Made by a program: the position numbers and the translations under genes. A stretch of DNA of 64,000 bases, from assembly GCF_003672135.1 (NCBI RefSeq), contig NC_039511.1:15836464-15900463 (forward strand). The letters are read 5' to 3'. The stretch comes from Ooceraea biroi (Eukaryota > Arthropoda > Insecta > Hymenoptera > Formicidae). Below, piece by piece: positions 35,557 through 47,047 of the stretch (position 1 is its first letter; each line of letters begins with the position of its first letter). The notes beneath the pieces were generated by a model, which saw nothing but the letters and a program-made list of their open reading frames with translations, made no database searches and had not been told where the DNA came from.

Positions 35557-36342
35557 ATACAGGAAGGTGGGCCGAAGTTCCTCGCAAGAACAAGAACAAA
35601 GTTCCCGACCGAGGCAGCCCTCCCCCCTCTCGCCATCGCCTTCGATCCTCTTTCACCCCCTTGCGAGGTGTACACCCCCGCAGATGCGCGTACTCCGTGC
35701 ACAAGCGGTTCACCTTGGAAACTTTGACGAAAACCAAATTCCAAGAGCACGCCCGCGCACCCCACGAGCCTACCTGCGAGTTTGCCGCCGCGACAGCGAA
35801 GTCGCGCCGTCTCTTCGTGGCCCGAGACGTGAGGCAACGCAACGGATCCCCGTGTCCAATACGTTCGATCAAGAAGCACAAGTTCCTCACGAAGCTCAAA
35901 AACATGAATTTGCGTTGTAAAATAAAGTTGAGTGAGAGGAAAATATTACTTTGTGATATTATTCATGATCAGTGCCGCGACAGTGCGGGTTACGTGTCGT
36001 ATAAACGAAGCATGGCGATTACCTCTTCGCTCTACGGTTTCACAAATTTCGCGTAAAAACAAGTGTGCGTAGTGCAGTTAGTCAACTGAATTTGTGTGCT
36101 AATAATATATGGATTATGTGTGGTAATACAAGTATTCCTCTTTAAACGAAATTATTGCAGAATCCGTAATACACGTACGTACGCGTGGAAATTTCTCACG
36201 TGATATAATAAATAATTTGTGAACATACGCGGAGACCCGAATATTTATTCGTAAATTTCAGAATGGACTCTCAATTGTTTTTTCATCGAAACTATACCCT
36301 ATGAACTCGAAGGCTGTTGATTCTCGAGAGCCACGACGATAG

Positions 36343-36978
36343 AGATTCGACGCGATCGCGCGGGTTCAAGAGGGGCTTCCGGTGTTTCTTGGTACTTACT
36401 TTGCGTCGGTGAGCGGGAGATCCTCCACGTCAATCGACAATCTCGGTACCGATATCAGCAACCTCCTGGGTTACCGCAAGGGATTCCATCTCCCGTACGA
36501 CTCTGGTGCACTGTTTGATCTCTCCTCCGTTTACCGCGATCCTGACGCCGGAAGACACGTCTAGGAAGCTCAAAAGAGGAGACGTAGACCCGTGATCGAC
36601 GTTAGGCAGCCCTACGAGGCCCGTCCGAACCGTCCGCGCCGCGACGTCGACGAAGAGCGCCGATTTTCCACGAGCAACCCCGAGAGGTCGTACAACACCA
36701 CCGTCAAGAGGAGGACAGCGGTGGAAGAGGAGGAGGAGGAGGAAGAAAGAGGGGAGGAGAGGTGGAAGGAGCCGGAGGAGAATTTCAAACTGGTATTGGT
36801 GAGGAGGAGACCGTCGACGTTGAACAGCACCGATACGCGGTTGTGTGCGCGTTTGCGAGGAGTTAGATTAGAGAGGAGGAGAGATGCGAGAGTGAGAAGA
36901 GAGAGAGAGAGGAGAGGAAGAGAGGAGAGAGAAAGAGAGAGAGATGAGGTTGGATGTGCGACGTTGAACGTGCGTTAG
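36343..36978 (+). other. Open frame interrupted once by TAG, coding unsupported
   Basis: One plus frame runs from 36343 to 36978 with a single stop (TAG at 36562-36564): 73 codons before it and 137 after it. The first part has a mixed, protein-like composition (SIDNLGTDISNLLGYRKGFH). The second starts with basic and acidic text (VIDVRQPYEARPNRPRRD) and then becomes glutamate- and arginine-rich because of GAG/AGG repeats. No start codon, splice pair or known domain supports it. It could be a broken gene, a frame with an unrecognised splice, or simply low stop density. Confidence 0.15.
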
Positions 36979-37140
36979 TGTTGGTGAGAGTAAAACTTTT
37001 CTCGCTTGTGTTCGTACTCACGCATCGACTCGTCTCCGAGGGAAAGAGAGCGAAATCAAGAGAGAGAGAGAAGGTGAAGAGAGAGACGAGGAAAGAGGAG
37101 AGTAAGAGAAAGAGAGAGAAGGGGGTGAGGTAGAAGGGGA
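36717..37140 (+). repeat. Extended purine-rich GA tract
   Basis: About 420 bases dominated by GAGGAGG, GAGAGA and AGAGAAAG, interrupted by mixed sequence at about 36782-36858 and 36940-37050. It may bind GAGA-type factors or form triplex DNA. Open frames through it code for repetitive arginine/glutamate or serine/leucine and are not called. Confidence 0.8.
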
Positions 37141-37559
37141 GAAAGATAGGGCGTAGTACGGTTTTGCTAGTACGGAGACGAGCTTCCAAGCAAAACGCGT
37201 GGTCCACCTCCGAGTTATTTCCTTTTCCATCCTCTTCCTCTTTCTCCGATCCGTCCCTCCCATACTCCCATACTTGGTATCACCCTGCCCTTCCCCCCGA
37301 TCCCTCCGCCCGCCGAAGGGCCCAAGCGCCGCAGCTCTTGGACGGCACGAATTATTACCCGTCGCAGGTGCATTTTTTCCTATTCCCTCGCTCGCTCGCC
37401 CTGCGCGCTGCGCCTTGCTCCGCAGCTTCACTCCGAAACGTCCGTCGTGTGACAAGAAATTACGAGAGCTCGGAAGCGCGACCCTTCGCCTCGCTCAATT
37501 ACCAGCAACGAGGGTAAACCTCTGCTCGAGGTGCACGTGAACTGCAGCAGCCGGCGCCG

Positions 37560-38490
37560 CGATCTCCTACGAGAAATCACTATGTTCTCGGCGGTAGGCC
37601 CCGTGATTCCTACATGGCGATTAGAGAGAATATCCATAACCGAGAATGGATAAATGCATGAATAGATGGAAGCATTTGGAATGACACGTAAACCTAGTCT
37701 TTATGTTTGAACCTGGAGTTGCTTCCTAAATTTGTCTCTTATAAATAAGGATGTTATAACATTCAAGCTTGCAAAATCAACTTTTATTTTGCTGAAAGCA
37801 TGACAACAACACTCCGCAATCAGGAAGTTCAAATAAACCTGAAAATTTGCATGTGTAATTATCCAGTATCTAGATAAAAAATATAAATTCTTTTAATCTA
37901 TCGAAAAGAATTAAAAATATATCGTCATCCACTCCCTCTTTCTCATGTGACAAAATTATTTCCGAACAAGACAGGGTGAAAGCTGCTCACGCATATCCGT
38001 GCTGTATCATCCATGAAGTTTGACATTTCCTCGAAATTCCGAGTATTCAAGAGTAACAACGCGATGAGGTGTTCCGCGTGAAAGCTAGAACTAAAACGTG
38101 TTCTCATGATGTCATTGAAATCGCTACCGCCGAATCGCGGGATTGCGCCGATCTCCGAGGGCAAGAGAAGACGTCGATGGCTTCCCGGATGTCGTGCAAA
38201 AACCGAAGATACCATATGATCGTGGACGATGGCTCGTACACTACCAACGAATAGGCGGCGGGCTACCGAACGCCGAGTTTAATGCAGATTAAGGAGCGCG
38301 GGGGCTGGAGGGTCCTTTGTAGAACGCGTTTCGTTCGGTATTAGCTGGAAGTAGCTCGTAGAACCGTGGTATTACCTGGAATTACGTCTCAATCTACCGT
38401 GGCCGTCGACTAAACTAATATTAAAACTTTTAACGTAGTTAGAGCGCGGCCCGTGGTTGCTTTACCGTCCGTGAAGCTTCATGCTCGCTT
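37560..38490. other. Non-coding stretch, no gene recognised
   Basis: Mixed to AT-rich. An octamer ATTTGCAT is at 37845-37852. A 90-codon minus frame (37943-38215) shows no known motif and no clear start. Confidence 0.5.
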
Positions 38491-38491
38491 C

Positions 38492-38576
38492 ATCTCTCTC
38501 TCTCTTCCCTCCCTCCCCCCTCTCTCTCTCTCCTCCAGCTCTCTCTCTCATCTTTTAACCCATCTCTCTTTCTCTC
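38492..38576 (+). repeat. CT-rich homopyrimidine tract
   Basis: Around 85 bases of mainly TC and CCT with only a few purines, about 25 bases before the palindrome at 38602. Confidence 0.85.
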
Positions 38577-38601
38577 GCGCATAGACACCCCTCGTGCCGC
38601 G

Positions 38602-38617
38602 CACACACGCGTGTGTG
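38602..38617. repeat. 16-bp perfect palindrome of alternating bases
   Basis: CACACACGCGTGTGTG is its own reverse complement and alternates purine and pyrimidine, which favours Z-DNA or cruciform structure. It lies just after the pyrimidine tract. Confidence 0.85.
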
Positions 38618-38813
38618 TATGTGCGTGAGCTGCATTGACCGCTACTGAACTTTGATGTGTTTCCTGCACAAAATTCACCTCCGAAGTCATAAATTAGCTA
38701 CCGGAGACCGATGCGTTTCTCTTTGGCCGGCTCCCTCGAACCTGCACCAATACCACGGACTGCCACTTCAGCGTGCTCAAAAGCATCAAACGCAAACGCC
38801 GGACAGACCTCAC

Positions 38814-38895
38814 CGGTTTGCTGATGGCAGGAATTATGGAAGTATGCAATATATAACGGACGTTCAATCTCGACCGCCACCTTACTTTTTAGCAT
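38814..38895 (-). CDS. Weak candidate first coding exon, minus strand
   Basis: On the minus strand, ATG at 38895-38893 opens 27 codons plus one base and ends at ACCG|GTGAGG, a good donor (GT at 38813-38812). The peptide begins MLKSKVAVEIERPLYIAYF. The base at -3 is G, which is acceptable for translation starts. No continuing exon is identified and no family is recognised. The piece is short and may be chance. Confidence 0.12.
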
Positions 38896-38959
38896 ACCTC
38901 GCCCGTCCACATGAAAGCGAACGTTTTTCCCCTCTCTCTTCCCGTTCGTTTACATTTAT

Positions 38960-41260
38960 TTAATTTTTTGCTCGTCCAATTGCTAAACAACGATAATTCT
39001 AGCACGCTGTAAATGTTAAATGCTTTTACCGTAACGCACATAAGTTGTCCGAAACGTTTCGTGCACAGACGTATAACGATACTCGATAAAACTCGTTTCG
39101 TTTAGTCAATTATTGCTTTCCGATGATCCATTTGCTGCCTCTAACAACGTGGTTTCGATAAAAGGGACCGATGTAAAAAATAAAGTGCTTCATGATTAAT
39201 GTAGTACACGAAGAGAGCAGAGCGCAAAGACCGACGGACGGATGTTAAACCATATCGCGATTGAACTGTCACAATCGCATAAATTATTACCGACGCATCT
39301 TCGCGATGTTTCCTTTGGTCACTTTCACTTTGCTGGTCGTAGTCCGTCCTTAAAGTGCGTCGTCGGCTGCCGCAGTTCTCACCGGGACAAGAACTTTTTA
39401 TTCCGACGCTTAAGAAACGGCCGAGTCTTGCCAGATCGGAGTTACTCCATTTAGAATCTATTAAGTGAATTAAGTTCCACCAATGAAGTAGTTCTTCTCG
39501 CTTCGCCTCTCTATCTTTCTTTCCGCCAACCGTCGGCAACTTTTACTCCTTCCAGCTTCCTTCCAAAGTTGTCCGTGGATGGAGCGACGGCCAGATGCGA
39601 AGAGACGGAGGTGCGCGCCGCCGGGGAGGCAAATCGAAAATTTACTCTCAAATTCACACCGAATAATGCGAGAGGAGACGAGAGCTGCTGCTGAAAGGCG
39701 TCGCTAAATGCGCCAGCAAATTCGAGCAGCGCGCTGCACGAATGTAAATAAAAACCGTCTTCTATTCTGGACATAACGTATCGATATACTTGGCAGTGCA
39801 AACAATTAATGACATCACGCAATGTAAAGTTGGCTCGAGAGAATATCCTGCATCTGAATGCGCGACATTTCCTTTTGCACGCGTCCAAGCTGCGGAAAAA
39901 TACAGTCGCGCCAGTTCCAAGACAGTGACGCATTCGAGCATTCATACGTGCTGTCTTACCAGACACGAGAAGTCTGCGTTAACATTATGCGCGATAACAT
40001 CTGTCAATATTCACTGCACGTTCATACGCAATTAATACGTGCAATTAATACGCATGAGCGCGTATATCAATACCATAGAACTATTAACTACCAGTTGTCC
40101 ATGTTCCACTTGAAATTGATGCTAGGTTCAATTATTACGTAAAATGTCAAAAATGAAGTAAATCGAAACGTACCAACTCATTTCAACAATAATATGTAAC
40201 GCACATGTTCTATAAATTAACAAGCGATTTTCCATTATTGCATTTCTCTTTCCACGTTCTCGCAATATAAATACGAAATTTATTAGCAAAGTAATTAGCG
40301 CGAGGATTAAAACGCTCATTCATTAAATGCACGTGTTTCATAAGATTACAATGACCGTTCAGCTGCGCATTAATTTAGTCCATTATTAGTTTACCGCGAT
40401 ATTCAGAAGGAATCGGTGAATGGAAAACGAGTGCATTACTCGCAGCTGATTGATAAATTCCTTAATTCGTATCAACCCCTTCCTCTTCCGGCATGCCTCG
40501 CCTCGATCATTCCGCGCGACGACCGTGCGGCTTGTTTAATTGCGATCAATTTCCATAAATCATTCGCCACAGTAAGCGTGATGATAATGTTGACGGATAG
40601 TCCGTATCCAGCACGGCGCTTTGATGCTTTAATGAACAATTGCGATATTTACTTTAACGCACCCGACGCGGTGCGAGGCGTACGACTCCGGTCGAAGTTT
40701 CCTAAATGATTTAACTTATAACCGGCTGTTCCGTTAACAAACACATTCACGACTATTCTAATATCATCGCTCAACGATATGCCGATACTTTCAAAGCTAT
40801 TAGCAATTGGCTGAAGTGAGATGGAAAGCAAACACCTATTCTGGATGCAACACGTTTAGCAACATAAGCCGGAAATGTGACCAATTATATCGCAAAAACC
40901 TAAAATATGAATTATTTTAATCAAATAATTAATTGTTGATAACAATTAGTTAAAAGATGTTATCTTATTATATATAAATGAATATATAAAATAAAACATT
41001 AGATGAAAGGGGTAAGAAGATAATAAATTTTTTACACGGATCGCGCGCTGCATGTTATCATAATTTTATATGTATTATAAATCAATTATTATTTAATATC
41101 ATTGCTGTATGCGATCTTTCACCTATAATATCTGTTTCTATAATTATTATTCACGTCGTTATGTCAAATGAATTTTAGACGAGACACACGGGAAAGTTAA
41201 ATGATCCCTAAACATATCTAAAACGGACGCGCAAGAGCGACGGTCGCAGGAGACATCCTT
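38960..41260. other. Non-coding stretch, no gene recognised
   Basis: The 151-codon minus frame at 39511-39966 overlaps plus frames and has no recognised domain. 40880-41170 is strongly AT-rich. Nothing else stands out. Confidence 0.5.
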
Positions 41261-41266
41261 GCACCC

Positions 41267-42016
41267 GTGTGCCTCGAAGAGGAGTGCTGGAACGTCCTGC
41301 CCCGGCGACGTTTTCATCCCTCCCCGCGCGCGCGTTCTACCCTCGAAATCCTAGAGAGGTTTTCTGTCCTTTTCGCCTTCTCTCTTCTCTCCTCTCTTTC
41401 TCTTTCAACGTCCTCATCGTCCCTCCTCGCTTCTGTTACCGGAAACGTCCGCGCAAGCGTGGCCCCACTCTCGCGAAAGCTCGTCGGGAACTCGGCGAGA
41501 CACACAGGGAAAAGCTCCGCGTTCCACGCCTCCCACGATAGGCTTACTTTCGTGTTACTTTTTGCCGGTGAGGAGGACGACGCCGGCGTCGTCTCGTAGA
41601 TGGTCGTAGGGTCCATACATGTCTCGCTCCCAGCAGGAAAAAGCTCTCTTCTCCGTCGTGTCCAGAGCGAAAGAGCTTTCCTGCTCGCCGCGCTGGCTGC
41701 TTTCTCTTTTTTGGCCCTCCTCTTCGTCTCGCGGCGACCGCCGTCCTTTCTTCGGGGTACCGTCGTTTCCAGCTTCGTCGTTTTGTGCCCCGCGCCTGTT
41801 TCCGAGTTATCGCGAACAATAAACGACGGTACTCTCGAAATTATAGCCGACACCGGAATGACGACCAGAGGAGATCCACTCCGAGCCGAAAGTAGGGTAC
41901 TTCATGTCTGGCGTGTAATTGCCGCCGATAACTCGCGCCGTTTAGCAACGATTCGTGATTGGCTCTTAACGATCGTGATAGTTAAGGGTAAATCGTTGTG
42001 TGATCCAAATCGCTGA
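41267..42016 (+). other. Two in-frame ORFs split by one TAG, unsupported
   Basis: One plus frame runs from GTG at 41267 to TGA at 42014-42016 with a single stop, TAG at 41597-41599, immediately followed by ATG at 41600. The second part (138 codons) has a hydrophobic stretch, AFLLAALAAFSFLALLFV, followed by arginines, which looks like a signal-anchor segment. A 179-codon minus frame (41314-41853) covers the same DNA. The pyrimidine-rich text (TTC/CTC) has few stops on either strand and naturally yields leucine/phenylalanine/serine runs, so the membrane-like segment may be an artefact. No homologue is recognised. Confidence 0.15.
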
Positions 42017-42019
42017 ACG

Positions 42020-42690
42020 GCTTTCCGCGCACAAATAGTCTGATAAAAAGCTAAATGGTATCTGATATGTAACGATCATCAAATTAGTTCTTTATATGTG
42101 ACACATAATATGAACGGAACAATATATATGTAAAAATGTACGCACTGAGTAATATTTGTTACCGAGTTATCCATGCATAAAATCATAAAATGCTTTTCTT
42201 TCTAAAAATTATATAAAGTCTTGAAACCATGTTTTTTCTCGACAGTCGATTGCCGACGAAGGAAGAACCGCAAGACGGTGAAGCGGTAATTATGCAGGCA
42301 CTAGTACTTCACGCGGAAGTAGGAAAAATTCTGGCGCGAAGTATGTTAATGGCCGAAAGTGAAATAAAACGGCCGCGAGGTCACTCGAGCGGCAAAGTTC
42401 AAAGTCCAAAGTTCGGTCGCCCCCTCGACCACCCTGCGAATCTCCCTTTCCTCGGAGACTTGGCTCGCTCGCGGACTTTCCGAACCTTCTCGCGGGATCG
42501 CGGGCTGCTCCGACAAACTCGCTATTAAAAAAATAAGTAAATACACGTTTAAAAACTAGATCCCATCATTTCTCAAACTACGATTTCTGTAAAATAAAAA
42601 CAATCATTTCAGCAGTATAATGGAGTCATCGAGCATCGAGATGTCTTACAGCTTCTCCGGGAAGTTAACGTTTGCCAAAGGGGTTACTGA
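42020..42690. other. Non-coding stretch, no gene recognised
   Basis: AT-rich to about 42230, then a 99-codon plus frame (42229-42528) that starts at ATG but shows no motif and ends among simple text. Confidence 0.5.
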
Positions 42691-42699
42691 TCTGATTTC

Positions 42700-42714
42700 G
42701 GGGGGGGGGGGGGG
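42700..42714 (+). repeat. Run of fifteen G
   Basis: An uninterrupted G15 homopolymer. Runs this long are rare and prone to length errors in sequencing. It can form intermolecular or intramolecular quadruplex structures. Confidence 0.9.
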
Positions 42715-42885
42715 TGTTTAACGGCAGCGTCTAGGGGCGACCAGCGCTAGGCAGCGCGAGATACAAGCGGATATAAGAAGGCAAACATGGAGGACATGTC
42801 TATATATCTGTATATGCGTATTTGTTCGTAAATACAGGAACCCAAGGCGTTGCGTACGAGGGTAAATATTGGCGAGGGAAGAAAC

Positions 42886-42905
42886 AGAGAGAGAGAGAGA
42901 GAGAG
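42886..42905 (+). repeat. AG dinucleotide microsatellite
   Basis: Twenty bases of perfect AG repeat. Confidence 0.95.
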
Positions 42906-43003
42906 TGGAAGACACGCGAAGAGGAGCATATACAATCCCATATATCTATCGGAGAAGAACGATGATGCCTCATGGTCTAAGGCATAAATCCATCGGTTTG
43001 CTC

Positions 43004-43036
43004 TCTATCTTAGCTCTATCTTAGCTCTATCTTAGC
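43004..43036 (+). repeat. 11-bp tandem repeat TCTATCTTAGC, three copies
   Basis: Three perfect units (43004-43014, 43015-43025, 43026-43036) followed by TCTC. Confidence 0.9.
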
Positions 43037-43039
43037 TCT

Positions 43040-44880
43040 CGTTCTACGTACCACCTCAAGGCATCGGGGAAGCTTTCTCTGAGATCAGCCTCCACGATCT
43101 CGCCTGCAATTTTTATTGTCCCAAGGGCGCTACCAGTCGCACCCTATTGGTCCAGCTACATATCTCGCTTGCCACATTTTTAATCAGACGGCGATCCTGT
43201 ACGGTTATTTAAAAATTTTACCGAGATTAATATAACTTTACACTTTATCTCTCGCGAATTTCACTTTACTACGCGATTAAATATGCAAAAATGTATATCC
43301 AAGTATTATGTATTATGAGCTCGAATAAAAATTTCAATTTATGAGTAAGAACAACTTACATATCAAAGTAGGAAAATTGAGAATTTACGATAAATATTAT
43401 TACTACATGATCTAAGCAGCGATAACTGTCTTATAAAGTAGACGCAGTATGCACTGTGATATATCGCTCCGTAATTATTTGGCAGTTTTTTGACGAGCCA
43501 CGGAGAGCAAGCATGATTGCAAAATGTTAAGCGAGATGTTTCATTGAATGTTAAATGATACGAAAATGAGGAACGACGCGGTCGAAGGGCAGAAAAGGAA
43601 TGCCGTCGACGTTTTCTCCGTCGATGGCCGCTATCGCAATATTAATTGACGCAAGAAATTAGCTTCGCGATCCCTGAGAATGATTGATCGCGTAATGAGA
43701 AATCCCTAATAATGACCTCGGCATTTTGGGGTCCGGAGAAACGGTGGTGGTGGCGGCGGCGGTCGGGGGTAGAAAGGTATTAAGAAACGACATTAGATTA
43801 TAATTTATATTAAAATCTGTGCAAGGAGATAAAGAGAGGAGACACCCACTGACGGTCGATCTCAACCCTTCGCCAGTGGCGTAACATCCGTCGTCTTAAG
43901 ACGATGAACGCGCGCGATATCCAAAGTTTTAAGTTGAAACTATGGCTTTCTCTATGAATTAAAAATAATACACGTATCAAAGAGAAAAAATGTTATTTGT
44001 TAAATCAAAAGTATATCAGATGTATTATTACATAATATATAATAAAATTGATGCAACACGTACGTCTCAATTGTAATAAAAAATAAATTTGCTAAAAAGA
44101 AAATTTCTAAAAACATCAATTATTGATAGGTAGAGATAATTCGATAGATCTATCAAGATTGTCGAATAACTTATGATATAATTAACGGGACCGAAGAGTG
44201 GACGTATCATTTTAATTAGCTTCTACGCCAATGGGGAATAATCAAGGGGTGGGCCAAGGGACGCTTTATAGCGGTAGAGCGAGAAAGAGGGACAGGAGCT
44301 GAAGATACGTCGCATAGGGCAGACAGCGCGATGGAGTATTATAGTGAAGCAAGGACGGTATGGGGACACCATGCTTAGACGTAATGGGATACAACTTTGG
44401 ACTTATTCCAGTTAAGATGTAGAGCGTGCAATGGTAACTGCTCGCCCCGACATATCACGCTCCAGAAAGGATTTTCCAGTCAACACGCCACTCTTTGTCT
44501 CAGCAAGCCACTTTGTCTTGATCTCAATTGAGAATCGTGAGTCTGCAACGGATAAAATTTATTGACGAACACGTCAACGCGAATACTGTTTCTTTGTCTG
44601 TTTTTGCAATAAATAATACTCGATACCAAAGTATATGATTTGTCCAAGGGTGCGTTTAAGGATACGGAAAAACACATGATCGTAGCGAAGCGAATGCACG
44701 AGCGTGCCGGCGTGATGAACGCGACAAACCAAGAGAGATCCTCTTTACTCGCCGCCGACGGTACGAAACGAGACCCGCGTTACATCCGAGCGACAGGACG
44801 ATACCATGAATTATAAAATGACGGTAAAAGCGAAAGTTTCCAGCGGTTTCGCGAATCTAGCGACGCAGAAAACGGAAAGG
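43040..44880. other. Non-coding stretch, no gene recognised
   Basis: An AT-rich island covers about 43880-44180. A 12-bp perfect palindrome GATAGATCTATC lies at 44143-44154. A GGTGGTGGCGGCGGC stretch lies near 43745. No coding support. Confidence 0.5.
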
Positions 44881-44943
44881 AGAGGGAGAGGGGGGAGAGA
44901 GAGAGAGAGGAAGAATGAGAAAGAGACAGAAATCGTGGTGGCG

Positions 44944-44983
44944 AACCAACCAACCGACCAACCAGCCAACTAACCGACCAGAC
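44944..44983 (+). repeat. AACC tetranucleotide repeat, ten imperfect units
   Basis: Ten tetramers in register: AACC three times, then GACC, AACC, AGCC, AACT, AACC, GACC, AGAC. A GA-rich tract (44880-44930) precedes it. Confidence 0.85.
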
Positions 44984-44989
44984 AGGCTC

Positions 44990-46064
44990 CTCCTAATTTA
45001 ATGAAATAGCAAAGGGTTAGGCTTCTAGCAGGTGAAGCGCCGAGCAAATGTTTAGGTAAAGTAGTCCGACTGCACGACGAATACGTCGAATACGCAAACG
45101 TGGTCGTGCAACGCTTTTACGTGCTCGGCCGTGTCTATCATGCGTTTCAGTCTTGTCCATTACTTGGTGAGATTCGATTTCTTTTTTGTCCTTCGCATAA
45201 TAAACGATGTAATAGATTATTACATGATACAGGCACAAATATTGCTTAAAACTATCATTTTCATTGTTAAGCTAAATTAGATTAATCTTTCACGAAACAA
45301 AAGCATAATAATGTTAGCATATACCACTAAAACATCGGATACACTCTCTCTCTCTCTTTCTTTCCCCAAGATACCCACAATACGAACACATACAAGCATA
45401 TTTTTACATAATAATCCACATGAACATAAATTCATGTAAACATCTAACATGAAGATGAGCAAATATCAATAAACTGCATTTCCCTGCATCCATCCAGCTA
45501 TCCGCTCTTTTCCTCGTCACCCCTTTATCCTCGAGAAGGATCCATTAAAATGGATGTGAGACGCTTTTTGACGACGGCGATAGTGCTGGCTCGCAGCATC
45601 CATGCCACCAGCCAGCCCATCGACCTCGCTCTCTGCCTCCGAGCGGTGAACATGCAAATGCGGAACCGGTTACGCGAGCGTTTTCACGTCCGGAACGAGG
45701 CGGTAACGAGAGAAATCCGACGAGACGTCTCCTGGATAATTTCCCTCCTAGGGCACACGAGAGTGTCCTACGCATACTCGATTATCGGCGTAACAAAAGG
45801 GCAGACCCGCGTTGTTCCTCGTCTAGGAATTTGAATAAAACTCTCAAAGTCCTTGAGAAACGCAATTTTTACTTCTTATTTAATCACCTTACCTCGCGGA
45901 TATTATCCGCGAATGCACCGGGTGAAAAGGAGAATGTTTCAGGATTTCCATCTTTCATCGTTCGATTTGATTACAAAAAAATGCGTACACGTACATCTCA
46001 CTGCTCATTGCGATTATTTTTCCCGAGTATCAAACAGTTTTTCGTAAGCTTTTCTTGCGCGCAG
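44990..46064. other. Non-coding stretch, no gene recognised
   Basis: A 94-codon plus frame at 45550-45834 starts at a true ATG (MDVRRFLTTAIVLARSIH) with a weak signal-peptide look, but a 76-codon minus frame covers it and nothing continues it. A reverse octamer ATGCAAAT is at 45652-45659. Confidence 0.4.
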
Positions 46065-46271
46065 GGCGAGAATAGCAGAACAGATTTTCAACTGAAGCAG
46101 TCCATCAAGCGAACTCCGCGAAGGTCGAAGAAAATCGCTTTTGGAATGGACATCCCCATGCCAGTATACCTCCCTAGCTTCAATCTGGATACTCGGCACA
46201 ATACCATTCTCATCCAGGAGGTCTGGTCAGGCGACGATGGAAACGAATGGGAGGACGCACACCGGTGGTAG
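46065..46271 (+). CDS. Candidate terminal exon, 68 codons
   Basis: TTTTCTTGCGCGCAG ends at 46064 and makes a good acceptor. The frame directly after it is open in phase 0 to TAG at 46269-46271. The product carries dibasic sites (RTPRRSKK) followed by IAFGMDIPMPVYLPSFNL, a composition one could find in a secreted prohormone tail, but I recognise no family. The frame also extends upstream of the acceptor to 45831, and minus frames cover the same DNA (46088-46300). No poly(A) signal is obvious downstream. Confidence 0.2.
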   Translation, partial: GENSRTDFQLKQSIKRTPRRSKKIAFGMDIPMPVYLPSFNLDTRHNTILIQEVWSGDDGNEWEDAHRW

Positions 46272-46279
46272 TAATCTGG

Positions 46280-47040
46280 AGGTATTCCCCGGACAGCCAC
46301 GCGCGCGTCCTGTCAAGGGGTGTGAGGAAGCGCGATGACTGCACGATAGGCAAGGAGTGTCAGGCCGGCGAGGGGGCAGAGGATGCCTACGAGAAAGTGA
46401 GTTAGAAAGAGAGAGAGAGCGCGGTCGTGATTACGGTGCCGTGTATTCAAATGGTCAGCCCGACCCACACCAATCACAACGAGCACCCCCGAACATCCCC
46501 GATACCCTTGTCTAATGCCAAAGGGACTAACAGCGAGTGTACCCGGTGACACGGGGGTGCGCGACGCCGTTCACACGCACGCAAGCACGCACCGTACCGC
46601 TCGCACGTCGAATCGAGAAATGGTAATATGCAACTTGGCCGACAAGCTTCCCTCCGTCGACTGGAAAATTCGAAGGACCTCCCCAGAGATCCACGGACTG
46701 ACCGTTGCAGGACATCGAAGGACCTCGAGCCCCTGGCCTTCCCATAATAACACGCCCTTCGTCAGAAAGCGCCACGCTATTGCAATGCTTGATATGTTGC
46801 CTCCGCGGAAACAAAGAAAATTCAGTACCCCCTTCCTCTCTTCCCTCCCCCGCACCCTCGTTGCTCTGGATACGGTGTTCCTGTATGGAAACGAAATGAT
46901 GGGGTAAGGTAATGTATTTTCGGTATGCGCACAATTTGCGAGTAAGCTGCAAGTTATGATGCTCGAGCCGTTTCAGATATTTGTGTGTAATTGTATTTTG
47001 CAATTAGAAAACCGATTCGAACGCATAAGCTTGCAACTAT
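46280..47040. other. Non-coding stretch with overlapping frames
   Basis: A 130-codon plus frame (46515-46907) and a 158-codon minus frame (46527-47003) are exact opposites over most of their length. No motif is recognised. Confidence 0.45.
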
Positions 47041-47047
47041 GTGAAAA

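Larger units (their letters stand above)
35100..37550. promoter_or_regulatory. CpG-rich, GA-rich block, possible promoter region
   Basis: The longest stretch where CpG density, GC content and GA repeats are all high. It includes a regular G-quadruplex motif (35521-35556), a frame interrupted by a single TAG (36343-36978) and a purine tract (36717-37140). Open frames overlap on both strands (for example 35492-35920 plus and 35486-35905 minus), so none is called as a gene. Such blocks in insect genomes often hold transcription starts with GAGA-factor sites, but I see no decisive core promoter. Confidence 0.25.

Noticed and set aside
46515..47003. Opposed 130- and 158-codon frames as genes.
   Set aside because: They are near-exact opposites, as expected from low stop density, with no motif on either strand.
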